The notes under the pieces were generated by a model that did no database searches, was not told the DNA's origin, and saw only the letters and a program-made list of their open reading frames with translations. From Dasypus novemcinctus (Eukaryota > Chordata > Mammalia > Cingulata > Dasypodidae), in NCBI RefSeq assembly GCF_030445035.2, contig NC_080678.1, forward strand, positions 58,295,087 to 58,359,086: 64,000 nucleotides of DNA, read 5' to 3'. Positions 35,773 through 48,459 of the stretch are shown piece after piece; the first letter of the stretch is position 1; each line of letters opens with the position of its first letter. Position numbers and translations under genes: made by a program.

Positions 35773-36226
35773 AGCATGGTAGATTGAAATATGTACCCCG
35801 CTTTAAACATGTTGTTGGTCTCAATCAGCATTCCTGTGGGTGTGAACCCATTATAATATAGGATCTCTTGAAGAGGTTACTTTAGTGAAAGTGTAGCCCA
35901 ACTGAATGAGGGTTGGCCTTATTCTGGATTATGGATTCTTTTATAAACAAAAGAAATTTAGATATACTGAAACAAAGCCACTGGGAGGAGTCAAAAGAGC
36001 CTGAAGGAAAAAGGAGAGGATATCACCACATGACCCAAAAGCCAAAGGACCCCAAGGATTGCTACAGCCAGTACCAGAATGTTACAGATTTTGGGAAGAA
36101 ATTGCCACCTTGCTGATGACTCGATATTGGATGTCACCTAGCCTCAAAACCATGAGTCAATAAATTGCCATTGTTGAAGCCAACACATTGCGAGGCAGTT
36201 GTAGTAGCAACCTGGCAAACTAAGAC
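35773..36226 (+). mobile_element. Solo LTR, MaLR-like (lineage-restricted)
   Basis: Begins tggtagattgaaatatgta and ends gcaacctggcaaactaagaca, with gtcaataaattgccattg as polyadenylation region and the general layout of MaLR LTRs (ggatctcttgaagaggtt, gcccaactgaatgagg). No internal genes. The 67-residue frame at 35913 lies within it. Confidence 0.65.
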
Positions 36227-36244
36227 AAAGAGTAGAATGAATCA

Positions 36245-36440
36245 TGATAATTAAAAACACAGACTTGGTTGTCACAGAACTGAGATTGAATTCTTACTCT
36301 AACACATTCCAACTGTGTCGCTTTAGACTCAACTTTGGTTTCCTTAGGGGATACTCCATACGTGTTTGTGGAATAACAAAAGATGATGCATGTAAAGTGC
36401 TAAGTAAAAGTGCTAGCAAGTGTGTAATAATGGCAGGTTT
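36245..36440 (+). repeat. MIR SINE
   Basis: Forward MIR: gacttggttgtcacagaac, aactgtgtcgctttagact, gcatgtaaagtgctaagta. Confidence 0.75.
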
Positions 36441-37559
36441 AAAAAGTTAAAGAGATTTTAAAAATTAGTTTTGGTGTTAACTTATATAATCTCTTGCCTT
36501 GAAAGAACTTTAAGAGATATTCTCATTCATTCCTCTATTAATGAAACAACAATAATGGCTAACAATGTATCAATCAAACAAACAAATCAAATAAAATCTA
36601 GTGATTCACAAAGAATGTGATTTGCTAATGATACAAAGGTTGTTCATGACAAATCTTGTTTTCCATTCTGACCCTCCTTAAATCTCTGCTTAAGCATCCT
36701 TAAATGATGAGTAAAATGAAGAAAGCTAGATAATTGTAAATTGAAACAATGGTATAATGGAAATGAGGTGGTTAAGTGTTGCTTCCATGATTTAAAAAAT
36801 ATGTATAACAAGTGCATATATAATCTGGCCTGGCAAAGCAAAGGGCACCAAATATGCTGTTACTCAGATTAGCATCCCAGCCAACCCTAGAAGATCATTT
36901 GTGAGTGAATTTCTTAGAAGAGCTCCTTCTTGGAGATCCTGGTGGTTCAATCATTGCCAGCAAATGATTTAAATGAAACACTGCCATGAATTACTGATAA
37001 GAGATGATAGTAAGGCAGGAACCTTGAGTAGAGGCCCTGGAAGATCTGCTTAGAGCAGAGATTCTGCGCACCTGTAGCATATGAGGGACTGTGGACAATT
37101 GTGCATATCCTGTCAGGCTGGAAGCCTTATTTCCCAAAAGGTTTGTCTCCCTCCTCTCATTGTGTATTCATTGTTTAGTCCTCATAAATGATGAAGGCAA
37201 ACTTTTCATATCTGGAAATGTAGTTGAGTTATAAGTTTAGAGATTTGGAAGGGGGCTCTTTGTAGAAGTATTATCAGTACAGATCTCAGTTTCTAAGCAT
37301 GAAGAGTGCAGGAGGAAAGACAGTTTAAACTGGACTTTCTATGTATATGCCCATCTCCCCAAGTAAATGTAAAGCTTCTTGACAATATGGGAATATCTCA
37401 TACCATTGTGTATTTCCACACCTTCTTGCAAGTTAGAGACTGATTTAACTATATGTGAGCCTTTGGATTTGGAAAAATATCATTCCAGAGTGTATTTCTC
37501 CCAAGGAAATTTGATCTGTCAGTCAACTGATAATGTAGGAAAACCTGTGAAACATTTTG
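36441..37559. other. No gene or clear repeat
   Basis: Unique AT-rich intron. Confidence 0.4.
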
Positions 37560-37745
37560 GCAGTCTAAAGCCAGGCTCTGTCCTTATAGCATGGTGTTAT
37601 TGTGCAAAGTACATCCAAAGCCTAAGTCTCCTCAATTGTTAAAAACCTCATCTAGTTATTGAGAGGATTAAACGAATTCATGATAGATTTAGTTTAGTAC
37701 CTGGTTCAGTGTAGTCCCTCAATATGTGTTAACTATCATTATTTT
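37560..37745 (+). repeat. MIR SINE
   Basis: Forward MIR: gtctcctcaattgttaaaa, ttattgagaggattaaacg, agtacctggttcagtgtag and ccctcaatatgtgtta. Confidence 0.75.
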
Positions 37746-38114
37746 TTATTTATTCTAATTTCATTCATCAAATATATAATGACTTTTAACTTTGTGCCAG
37801 GATAGTGCCCATGCATTTTCTTTCCATATTTCTTGTCTTCATACTTGATTCCAATTTTGCTCATTGAAATAAATCTGACCCTATTTTGGAGTTACTTTCT
37901 GATTCACAGATGGCACTTTGACATAGGCCATTTTAGGACTTGTTTTCCTGCCTTTATTTTTTCATTCATGGTCATGGTGTGGTCTCACTTTTCTTCCTAC
38001 ATATACCTCAGCCCAAACTCACCATCCCATCATGTTGGGCACGTATCTCTCTTGTACTAAAGTTACTGTGTTAGGACCCTCTCTGCAGTACTCTGCTCCC
38101 TGAGTAGAATGGAC

Positions 38115-38232
38115 CCAGTGCTTTTCAACTCTCATTTTCGTGACTCATCTGGGTATCTTATTAAATTCAGGTTCTGATTCAGCAGGTCTGGAGTGGAGCC
38201 TGAGATTCTGTATTTCTAATTCTAAGCTCCCC
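38115..38232 (+). mobile_element. MER5A hAT fragment
   Basis: Landmarks: tgcttttcaactctcatt, gttctgattcagcaggtctg and gagtggagcctgagattctg. Confidence 0.85.
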
Positions 38233-38444
38233 GGCTTGCAGTTCATTAAACAGAAAGGCATTACCCAGTGCTGTTGTTTGTTCCCCTGGCACCTTTTTCA
38301 TTTTCCTTTTCTTACTTCTCTCTTTTGCCATCTAGGTTAAGCTTTCTATACAATATGGTGCGACTGAACACACCAAAACAAACTAATGTGTTAAAGCTAC
38401 CTTAACATGGATTACATCTTGGATGACCTGATTGTCTAAAGCAA

Positions 38445-38565
38445 AGAGCAGTGGTTTTGGAATCTAACAGGCTTCGTTTTAAGATCTGTAATATTCTAGC
38501 TATTTTGCTTAACCTCTTTGAACTTCAGTGTCCCTTCTGTAAAATGGGGATAATAAAGCCCACTG
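38445..38565 (+). repeat. MIR SINE fragment
   Basis: Forward MIR: agcagtggttttggaatct, ttgcttaacctctttgaac, ttctgtaaaatggggataa. Confidence 0.8.
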
Positions 38566-38569
38566 TAGC

Positions 38570-38700
38570 TATGGTATGCACAAGACTCTTGGGGGCTATT
38601 TCGTAAAATGAAGATTCCTAAATCCCAAACTAAAGATTCTGACTTAATAGGTTTGGGAAATTTGGAGCCAGAAAATTTGCCAAGCCACCCTTATGAAACC
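38570..38700 (+). mobile_element. MER5-type fragment
   Basis: Contains aagattctgacttaatagg and tttggagccagaaaatttgcc, the central to 3' part of MER5; it sits directly after a MIR. Confidence 0.6.
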
Positions 38701-39478
38701 GCCCCCCACCCCTGCATTCCCCTGGCATCTGGTCTTCTGTCCAAGACTCTCCTTCAGCTATGAGGCATCTCTATAAACACCTTGCAACACTTAATGAGCT
38801 GTGGACCAAGTGTAAACAATGAAATTTTTACAGAAAAAAAGAGATGTACCCTGTAAGGAGAGTGACCCCGTACTAGCTGTTTCTATCTTGCTTTCAGCCA
38901 AAGTGTAAAGCTGTGATTTCAGGAGTCTCTCCAGCTCCATGGAAGAGAGGTTTTGAATGAGACGAGGAGAGTGAAGGACATATATGATTGATGAGGCAAG
39001 GTTTTGCAGAGGCTTCTTTACCTGTTTTTCCCATCTGCCTGTTCCCCTCCCTCTTCTTATTTTTTAAAGGATACAGTGTTGATTGATAGGCCTTTGATTC
39101 AGGTGAAAGTTATCAGTCTCTGGTGGTTCCATGAAATGTTGCAGCTCTCTAGTAGTTTATGGTTTTCTTATTTTCACAGTACGAATTTTATAAAGATTTA
39201 CTGGGAACCAAAATTGGGCCTAAAGCACAAGACAACTTGTGATTTTCGTTTCTGTAGACTGTAGTTTTCTTACCTGTAATTTTAGGAAGAAAGAAACTTT
39301 TATGCTATAATTTCAACACTTTACTTCCCCATAAGTTTGGTAAACTGTTTCCTTAGAGTTAAAAATGGAATTAACCTCAAAGAGAGGTATCATGATAATG
39401 ACAGATTTTTTTCAGCACAACTATCTTAGCAGCATCCAAGCACAAACTATTTTGAAAAGCTTAATGTTTAAATTAATT
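38701..39478. other. No gene or clear repeat
   Basis: Unique intron. Confidence 0.4.
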
Positions 39479-39495
39479 AAAATGACCCATTTTTA

Positions 39496-39801
39496 CTTTT
39501 TAAACAAATTTATCCACCCCTCCCTTTGTGGCTTTTTGCATGCTGTCTGCTCTCTGTGTCCATTCGCTGTGCGTTCTTCTGTGTGTGTGTGTTTTGTGTG
39601 GTTTTTTTTTCGCTTATCTCCCTTTTCTGTTGTTGTTGTTGCATCACCTTGCTGAGTCGGCTCTCCATGGCACTTGCGGGCCGGCCAGCACTGCCCAGCG
39701 TGCGGGTGAGCCTGCCTTCACAATGAAGCCGCTGGACTCAAACCCAGGGCCAACCATATGGTAGCCAGGAACCCAACTGATTGAGCCACAGCTGCTTCTC
39801 T
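39496..39801 (-). mobile_element. DAS-type SINE
   Basis: The head on the minus strand reads tggctcaatcagttgggt, then taccatatggttgg and box B; the body has the ttgcatcaccttgctgagtc and cgggccggccagcactgcc segments. Flanked by a perfect 17-base duplication aaaatgacccattttta (39479-39495 and 39802-39818). Frames of 66-96 residues across it are repeat-derived. Confidence 0.93.
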
Positions 39802-39818
39802 AAAATGACCCATTTTTA

Positions 39819-41344
39819 AAATAGCAGGGTTGTGTTTAGGTATTAACTATTTTTAGTTAATATTACTTTATATATTTAAAGTAGAATTTAACTAGTGTTC
39901 CCAATTCCACTCCAAGCTAAGATAACACACACACATACTTTGAAAGCTAACTATAAGGTTTTTGTTAATGTGGCCTATAAGAAAAATTATTTTCCTGAAA
40001 ATTGCCACTGAGAATTTAAACTTTTTCTTAAGCATTTAAGAAAAGCCCAAGAGTATGAATTAGTTAATCAGTCATATTGGTGATTTGTTGTTGTTTTTTT
40101 TCCCTATAAAATAAATTGTGTAATACAGAAGTCCAGTTATCATTTGAAACTATACTTTTAAAGCTTATGGTCATATGCTTATTTTGGGGGAATGTATTTA
40201 ATTGTTAAACACTCTTCATCTAAGATATTTAAATAATTCATATTTGTGGGAATGATTTTGGGTTTCTTGATGATATAGAATATTTCTTGGTGTCTTTTTC
40301 AGTCTGGGCTTATTGAAGCTTTTTGGAAAGGAAAATCTGTCAGAACACTCATGCTACCCAGACATAAGTTTCTGTTCTCTACTCTCCTCAAGATTGTGTC
40401 TGCCTTTGCTTTGTTGTCTTCCTGTCCCTCCTGCTATCAGATGTTTTCAGAAAGTTTGTCTTCTGCCTGGAATTCCTCCTTGCTTAGGAGTAATTCAAAT
40501 AGCCATTTCATTTTATAAACTAGAAATGTCCCCATTCCTTAAGTAGTGGGAAGAGGGGTCAGTACCCTGTGGCTCCTTTTATACCCAAAGCTATCCTTTT
40601 CATATCAAATATTTCCAAATTTTCCCTTGACTACCCTGAAATGAAACTCATAGATAATATAATCTATCTGGACACATAATTATTTGTGTGTATGTATGTG
40701 TACATTCATATCCTAACTATAATACAAAGAACAGTAAGGTAAAATAAGTAAAAAAAATAATATGTGCCTTAATAAATAAATACCTGGACTGTCCAAGCTG
40801 GACACAAAAGAAGGACTACATAGGAAGTCGAACTGAAGATGTGATGTGCTTTTGCTTCTTCCTAGAAACACTTTATGTAACAACTAAAAACACATACTGA
40901 TACTGGAGTGTTGTATTGGTGACTCCGATGTGGTATTGATGTAAAGTGACCTTGTTTTCCAAAATGGTGAAAAACTCTCTGTAAAGTTTCTAACAAAATC
41001 AAGTACCAACTTCCCTTCATTTACATGGTATGGCATTCCTGTTGAACGTAATGTGATTTACAACCATGCCAAAGTAAAGACTGCTGGAATGTAAAATAGA
41101 TTTGGGTTCTAGGCTTAGATAATTACATATAGATTTTTCTCCATGTGAATGACCTGTGGGAGATTTGAAAGTTGTGTGGGATATGGAATATTTCTTCAAT
41201 GTGTGGGTTTTTCCTGTGAATTGTAGGACACCTAGCATCCTTACCCTTGCCCATCTTGTTGTGGTAAACAAAAACTACCTCCCAAATTTCCAAACTTCCC
41301 ACAAGGGGGGCAGTATCACCTCCACTAAGAATCAGCAGGCTAAG
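39819..41344. other. No gene recognised
   Basis: Mostly unique and AT-rich. 40390-40620 has weak L2 resemblance (ctgcctggaattcctcc). Confidence 0.4.
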
Positions 41345-41595
41345 AGGATTTCTTGGCTTTGGAGCATTGACGTTTTGTGTTTGATGATTCTTTGTTGTAT
41401 GTATGCGTGTGTGGCGCATGGGGGAGAGGGGCAGTCCTGTGCGTTGTAGGATGTTTAGCAGCATCCTGTACTCTAACCACTGGACGTCGATAGCATCTCT
41501 TCCCATCACTAGTTAAAACCACCAAAAATGTCTCCAGACAAAGCCGAATGTCTCTTGGGGGATAAATTCACCCACAACTGAGAAACACTAAGCTG
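41345..41595 (-). mobile_element. MER20 hAT element
   Basis: Landmarks: gatgattctttgttgtatg, gtaggatgtttagcagcatc, aaaaatgtctccagacaaag, cacaactgagaaacact. Frames of up to 128 residues over it are chance. Confidence 0.85.
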
Positions 41596-42419
41596 AACGG
41601 AAAGATGTTTAACAGAGAATTAATGGAAAAGCTTTCCTCTGGAACCAGGAAACAATATTCATAATTAGGAACTCAGGAGAAGTGACTTCATAGAAGCATG
41701 TGTGAAAAGACTTAGGGGATATGTATACATAATTTATTGGGGGATGTGGTTGCTCAAAAAATTACTAATTCATTTATGAACATAAATGCAGTGGCATATT
41801 GTTTAAATTTTTATGCTATTTCATTTTATTTATTTTATCTTGTTTATTCAAGAAATACTTTTAAAAGTGTAGAAATAATATGGGAAAAGGATAGTCTTGT
41901 TTTATTCTGAATTGTTCAGATCTACTTCGGGCAATGTGCTTAATCCTGGGTGCTTTAAGATCAGTTCTGTGTATATTGGAGTAGAGGTATTACATGGATT
42001 CTGCATGTTTTCAGGAAATAGAATAAAGACAGATGGTTGCAGATGAGAGGGTGGCAGTTCTCCAGCTCTGGGTGAGGAGGATCTTTCTGAAGCTCCTTGA
42101 CGGGTCTGGACTGAGCTACTTTGGGAGGAACAACAAGTGACAATGTTCATTTGTTGACAATGACCTTGAGGAATTAGAATCTTTGCATTGTGTGGTTAGA
42201 AATTACTCAGTAATATACATATATTTATACATTCTGTATTGTGTCCTCCTTACAGCAGCTATACTATGTAGTCATTACGTCTGTGATTGAACATATCCAC
42301 ACCAGATAACACACTACCTTCCTTCTAGTCATCCAAGTGTGCACAATCCATGAGTGCTGAAAATGTGCCACCAATGTTCAAATTTAAAGCATGTATTTTA
42401 ACATATATTTAAAGGATTC
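41596..42419. other. No gene or clear repeat
   Basis: Unique AT-rich intron. Confidence 0.4.
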
Positions 42420-43205
42420 TCATTTGTTCATTTATTCATTTAGTAAGTATTTATTTATTGAGTGCCTACTTTATGCCCAGTCACTATTCTAAGTTCTGAG
42501 AACCCAGTGGTGCCCTCTTAGAGCCTCTGGTCTAGTAGTAAAGACAAACAGTAAATGAGGGAACAAATAAAAATTATAATTTCTGGAAAGGGAATAAATA
42601 AGGGTGCTATGGCAGACAGTGGGAAAGAGAGGAGTCTCCTTTAGACAGGATGTTTATAGATACAGTCACTTATGAGGTACCATAAAGGATAAGGATTAAA
42701 TTATTTGAATGATGGGAAGAGCATTTTAGACAGAAGGAAGAGCATGTGTAAAGGACCTGCATGGGGTTGCATGTTTGAGGTCCAGAAAGAAGGGACATAT
42801 AGCTGTGGTACGGTGGGTGATAGGGAGGGTGGTATGAGTTTCTAGAAATTGTATATCCAAAGTCCAGCTCATATAGGGAGGCAGTGAAGCTTAGAGGTTA
42901 AGCATAAGTATCAAAGAGCCAGAGAGTTTGGGTTCAAGTTATATCACTTTATTTTTCCTTATTGTGTCATCTGCAAAATGGGTCACTAAAAGCACATGAC
43001 TCATAGAATTATTATGAGGATTAAATGAGTTGATATATGGAAAGTCATCTGTATGTAAGTATGGCAATTCTGGATGTTAGGAGTTGTTACTATCCAGTGC
43101 CCCTGCTACTGATACTACTACTGCTCCTCTTGCCACCGGCCCTGAAAACCATGTAAGGAATTTGCATTTTGTCCTAAAAAGCAGGTAAAGCCATTGAAGG
43201 GATTT
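42420..43205 (+). repeat. Ancient mammal-wide interspersed repeat, family not named
   Basis: Starts ttcatttattcatttag, tatttattgagtgcctac and cagtcactattctaagttc, then ggaagagcattttagacag, gtgtaaaggacctgcatgg, and resumes with aaaaccatgtaaggaatttg and aagccattgaagggatttt. This order recurs in many mammals. It is interrupted by a MIR at 42878-43110. Confidence 0.6.
42878..43110 (+). repeat. MIR SINE, near full length, nested
   Basis: Forward MIR from gcagtgaagcttagagg through gagagtttgggttcaagtt, tcatctgcaaaatggg and attattatgaggattaaatg to ggagttgttactat. Sits inside the repeat at 42420-43205. Confidence 0.85.
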
Positions 43206-44906
43206 TTACTTTGGACCTTTCCCTAAAACTTTTAAACAAGAATCAATAATGTGAACCTAATAATAAAACCGATACAATTCCGCACCTTAAAGTTGTGAAC
43301 GTAACATCCACAACAAAGTAGCTGAATTGTAAAAGGCAACCTTAGTTTTGCTGTAGTTGCTCTCCTTTTCGATGATCTGAAGCATCTGGCCGTGATAGAG
43401 AAGCTACTCGATAAATGAGAAGAATTTGCCTTGAGTCATCCTATTCAGTGGCTCTAACATGCTTTCTAGGTTTAAAAGGAAAGCTTTAATACTATGCTGG
43501 AAGGGATACTTGGATAATAATAAAATCCAAGTTCTAGGAACACACGCGTCTGAGTGCTTTAGAAACAAAAAGGACATTTTGGACATTTTTAAAAGCTGTG
43601 GAAGAATGGGGAGCAATTTCTTTTGATGGCAAATATGGCTAATGTATGGTAATTGGGTTACTGTGAGGCTGAATCTGAAGGTGTGCAGCATCTTCTCTCT
43701 CTATTCCTTTTGGTTCTGCTATTAAATCCTGTGTCGCTTCCTGACAGAAGCTCACCAGCGCTCGAGGCTTATTGACTACGGTCGACAGAACAGAGTTGTT
43801 GCTTTATCAGAAACCAGGAGCTGGGTGCAGCCGTTTTTTTTCTTTGTTTTTGAGATGCAGCTGTTTTTTTCTTTAGTTTTTGTTATGCCCCAAAGGACAC
43901 AATCAGTTTTTCATCATTGCAACCAATATAAGGTGGTGTTATCTTTATTTTTATGAACTAGAGATGTCTGCTGTGGCTTGGCAGTGAACATAATCATTCC
44001 TTAAAAAAGAGTAATGATGGTAATCAAATCCCAGCTGTAAGCGAGAGGACTTTTGTGGTAAAAATTACCTTGAAGACTTTTTCCCCCCAGCCTTGGAGTC
44101 TCAGTGGTGCTCCTTATCAGTGATGAAGCTGTGTGTGCAGGTAATACCAGTCACTTTTCAGTCTGACTAAACATATCGTTGAGAGCAGTGGAAACTGAAG
44201 AGATGAAGGACTGAGAATGCTGGTCTGTGAACTCACACTTGTCTAATCCTGCAATTCTGACCAAGATGTGTCTCTGGGCTAAAAACAAAATGCAGAGATT
44301 GGGTTGAAATATTTGGCTCCTATTCTTCCTGTTTTTCATATGATAGAGGGTAGGGGTCAGGGTTTTACTTCTTCAAGAAGAAGTGTCTTTGATTACTGTA
44401 GGATTGGAACTCATCTTAATTTCCCACATGTCTGTTTCATACATTTCCAAATTATTACTAAATAATCCAGCAGAAACCTCATCCATACTGCTATGGAACA
44501 GTTTTCTGGCTAAATAAACTTTCTGTTAATTGAGAAAACACTTTCATTGCAACCCTTGTTGAAAAGGTTTCTAAGTATAATAATGTCTTCACTTGTGAAG
44601 GGATTTCCAGATTGCAGTTAAATCGTTTTCCCAGGCTCTTGCCAGAGTTCCAAGTTACAATTACTAAGCATTGTTTTTCACTATATTTTCATCAAAAATT
44701 TATTTTTTGCCTATGCTCAAGATATTGAACTCTTTCCTAAGACAGTTCAATATTAAACATTTCATTTTGTCATTAATTTTAGGTTTGAAAAAGAAGATCC
44801 CCATTAGTTCCAAAGTCAGAAGGGCATTTCTGAACACCACTCTTAGTTCAACCTTGATTTGATACAGCTTAGTTAATAGTTATGAGTGTCTATTGTATTC
44901 CTGACT
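43206..44906. other. No gene; unique intron
   Basis: 43730-43810 is a CpG-containing patch (agcgctcgaggc, tacggtcgac) in otherwise CpG-poor DNA, possibly regulatory. No repeat recognised. Confidence 0.45.
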
Positions 44907-44920
44907 CTGTATTAGGTCTT

Positions 44921-45290
44921 TTTTTTTTTTTTAAAGATTTATTTATTTATTTAATTCCCCCCCCCCCCCGTTGTCTGTTCTTGGTGTCTATTTGCTGCGT
45001 CTTGTTTCTTTGTCCGCTTCTGTTGTGTCAGCGGCACGGGAAGTGTGGGCAGCGCCATTCCTGGGCAGGCTGCACTTTCTTTTTCACACTGGGCGGCTTT
45101 CCTCACGGGCGCACTCCTTGCGCGCGCGGCTCCCGCACGCGGGGGACACCCTTGCGTGGCAAGGCACTCCTTGCGTGCATCAGCACTGCGCATGGCCAGC
45201 TCCACACGGGTCAAGGAGGCCCGGGGTTTGAACCGCGGACCTCCCATATGGTAGACAGACGCCCTAACCACTGGGCCAAAGTCCGTTTCC
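44921..45290 (-). mobile_element. DAS-type SINE, full length and young-looking
   Basis: Reverse-oriented with the tail at left as poly(T), aaagatttatttattt and a 13-base C run; the head at right reads ttggcccagtggttaggg on the minus strand, with ggttcaaaccccgg as box B. Perfect duplication ctgtattaggtctt at 44907-44920 and 45291-45304. It retains many CpGs, unlike other repeats in the intron. The 163-residue frame here is SINE sequence, not a gene. Confidence 0.95.
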
Positions 45291-45304
45291 CTGTATTAGG
45301 TCTT

Positions 45305-46059
45305 GAGGAAACAAATTCACCAGGTGCAGTTACTGAGGCGCTCATAGAAAAGAATGTTAAGTGCTATGATTGAAGCATGCTGTGGGGAAGGGGGATTAGT
45401 TGGCTAGGAGAGCAGAGAAGCTGGGCATTGGCTCTAACAATGAGGAAAAGCAGGAAAGTTTCCTGGAGGGGACGACTGTCATATCATTTGGGTGATACAT
45501 AATTCCACATATGTGTTTGCAGGGCATAAAGCTTTCTGAAACTAATTTACTGTAATTCAACAAAGAGTTAGTAGACATATATTATTGAATCCATTGTATT
45601 TGGCAAGGGGGAAGAGATATAGGTTTAGAGATTAATGGGCCTGAGTCTTTCCTCTCTCATTTTTCAGTCATGCATTAAAGCATTATCAACTTGTACTATA
45701 TTAAGTGCTCTGTCAGCTCTATGTCTTATTAGCAAGTTCAAAACCTATGCTTTCAGCCCTCTTCTTGCTTTTTGTGTTTGTCACTGTTAATAAATCTTTG
45801 TGATTGTGATTGAATAAAATTATTAATTTTTTTCTGACAGAAAAGCAGTGCATATTTTAGGGTAGAAGGCTTAAGTAACACATTATTTTAGCCTTCTATA
45901 ATAAGTGGAAAATGCAGTTATTTTTCACATTTTCAGAATATCGTTTATTTCCTAAAACAATAAAAAGTCCAATAGGCAATATCTTTTGACGGTATTTGCA
46001 CATTTGTGTATTAAGTGCATATAGGACTTTTAAAATACTTTTCTGTTCCTTAACTTCAT
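45305..46059. other. No gene or clear repeat
   Basis: Unique AT-rich intron. Confidence 0.4.
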
Positions 46060-46175
46060 TAATTTTAGCCTCAGCTCAGTGAAGAAGGTATTCTCCCCAT
46101 TTTAGAGTTGAGAAAACTGAATCTCAGAGAGATCAAATGACTTGCTGAAAGTCCTATAATAAACTATTTTCATTT
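46060..46175 (-). repeat. MIR SINE fragment
   Basis: Reverse MIR: attctccccattttagag, agaaaactgaatctcagag, gacttgctgaaagtccta. Confidence 0.75.
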
Positions 46176-46214
46176 AACTTCTCCAGTATCCTATCAATCT
46201 TAACTAAATTATTC

Positions 46215-46485
46215 TTTCTCTTATTTAGGGTACTGCTTAGTTGCATTGTCTCTAAAAAGCTTTCCTAAGTCAGATGGCTCTCCTACATGTTGTCAGAGCA
46301 TCCTGCATTTATCTATACTGGAGCATTTGTGATTCTATATTTTATTTGTCTGCTTACAAGTTTCTCCTGCATTCCTCCAAACACTTGAGAAGTATTATGG
46401 CTTGGTTCTCACTGAATCCCCAAGCCTAGAAGACTACCTGCCATGGAGAAGATTTCCAATAGGCATTTATTGAATGAGGAACCTA
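46215..46485 (+). repeat. L2 LINE 3' fragment
   Basis: Landmarks: aaagctttcctaagtcag, gagcatttgtgattctat and aggcatttattgaatgagg. Confidence 0.65.
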
Positions 46486-47084
46486 AATAATAAAAAAACC
46501 TTGTTATAATTAAAGTTTTAATTATAATCCAAAGAGATAATGTATGTGACAATGCTTTATAAATGAACTAGAATGTAAATTATTCTTCATCACATTACTG
46601 TAAATAAAGAATTATATTAAGATGTAGTTTCAAACTTTCAAAGAATTTACCTTCTAGATCAATGGAGACATTATTGGTATGACCCTGTTAGAAAACAAAC
46701 AGTTGCACTGACCTCTAATTCTTCCCTGGGGCTCTATTGTTCTGTGTTCTCCTGTGTCTTTTCATTGGGAGAGGTGTCATTTCAAATCACTATTTTTAGT
46801 TCACTAGATAAAATGAAAGAGTTGAAAACTTTCTCAGTTACTTATTTTAGTATTAATTTTATTTTAAATTTATATAATTTAAACGACAAGTCCTAAAGTA
46901 TAGATAAATGCAGGGTGCTATAACAACACGTGGGGGGACATCTGTCCTAGTGCTGAGGGATTAAGGAAAGCTTTTTAGAGAATATGCACCTAAGCAGTTC
47001 CTAAACAAGAGAAAGAATAATTCAGTTAAGATTGATGGGAGCCTGGAGGAGTTAAAATGGTTATTAACTCCCAGATATTGCTTT
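46486..47084. other. No gene or clear repeat
   Basis: AT-rich unique intron. Confidence 0.4.
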
Positions 47085-47164
47085 AGGTATTTTACCTATA
47101 TTGAATAATTTAATTTCCTTAACAACCCTAGGAAGGTAAATGCTATAATGATCTGCCTTTTAGA
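47085..47164 (-). repeat. MIR SINE fragment
   Basis: Reverse MIR remnant: cttaacaaccctaggaagg, then ccttttagagatgaagtac running to about 47180. Confidence 0.55.
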
Positions 47165-47700
47165 GATGAAGTACTTGTGTTTTTCCCCCTTCATTTTTTT
47201 TCCTTTTTATTATGAAACAATTTCAGAGTTATAGAAAGTTTGCTAAGGTATTTCTATATATTCCTCTTAAATACCACATATATTAATATTTTACCACATA
47301 TGCTTTACATCTCTCATCCCCACATATTTATTATTATTATTTTGAACTATTGAGTGTGAATTCCAAAGATGATGCCCCTAAATACTTCTCTGTGTATTAA
47401 AAACAAAACAAAACAAGAGCGTTCTCTTGCATAATCATCATACAATTAGCAAAGTAAAACTTGATATAATATTATAGTCTAATCCATAAACTTTATTCAA
47501 ATTTCTCCAATTGTCTTAACAATGTCCTTCATAGCAAAAGAGAAAAAGCAAAAGTTATTTTTCCTCTTGGTCCAGGATCTAATCTAGCTTTACTTGTTGC
47601 ATTTTGTTGTCATGTCTCTTCAGTCTTCTTGAGGATAGAATTGTCCCTCGTTCTTACTTTGTCTTTCCATTGCCTTTCTTTTTCAAAGAGTAGAGAGCAA

Positions 47701-48290
47701 TTATTTTTATTTTTATTTTTTTCCTTCTTTATTTTTTAAAAAAATGTTACATTCAAAAAATTTGAGGTCCCCATATATACACCCCACCCCCCTCACCCCT
47801 CTCCTCCCACATTAACAACCTCTTTCATCATTATGGCACATTCACTGCATTTGGTGAATATATTTTGGAGCACTGCTGCCCCACATGGATATTGGTTTAC
47901 ATTGTAGTTTACGCTCTCCCCCAGTCCACCCAGTGGGCCATGGCAGGACATACAATGCACAGCATCTGTCCCTGCAGTACCACCCAGGACAACTCCAAGT
48001 CCTGAAAATGCCCCACATCGTATCTCTTCTTCCCTCTCCCTACGCACAGCAGCTACCGTGGCCACTTTCTTCACATCAATGCTACAATTTCTTCCATTAC
48101 TAATCACAATAGTTCCATACTAGAATATCAGTTAGTCCACTCTAATCCATACTCTATTTCTCCATCCTGTGGACCCTGGGATGGTTATGTACACTCACCC
48201 TCTATATCAAGAGGGAGCTTAGATTCCACATGGATGATGGATGCAATTCTCCTGCTTGCAGTGAGAGCTAGAGACTGGATGATAGGCTTA
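47701..48290 (-). mobile_element. Xenarthran L1 3' UTR, 5'-truncated
   Basis: Starts with its T-rich (reverse A) tail and tgttacattcaaaaaattt, then catcattatggcacattc, ctctcccccagtccaccc, aactccaagtcctgaaaat and tctatatcaagaggg. Same family as 32000-32712 and 56472-56890. The 104-residue frame on the minus strand is non-coding UTR. Confidence 0.85.
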
Positions 48291-48459
48291 AAGGAAGTTG
48301 GGGGGTGGAGGAAGGTTGTGAGCTGACCCCTTCATTTTTGAAGGATATTTTTACTAGATGTAATTCTAAGTTGACAGTTTTGGTTTTTTTTAGCACATTT
48401 AAAGTGTCATTCCATTGTCTTCTCACATGCATTATTTCTGAAACAAGTTTGTGAGAACT

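Noticed and set aside
41123..41509. 128-residue minus-strand ORF
   Set aside because: It overlaps a MER20 DNA element and has no protein-like features.
44882..45373. 163-residue ORF
   Set aside because: It reads through a DAS SINE and its target-site duplications.
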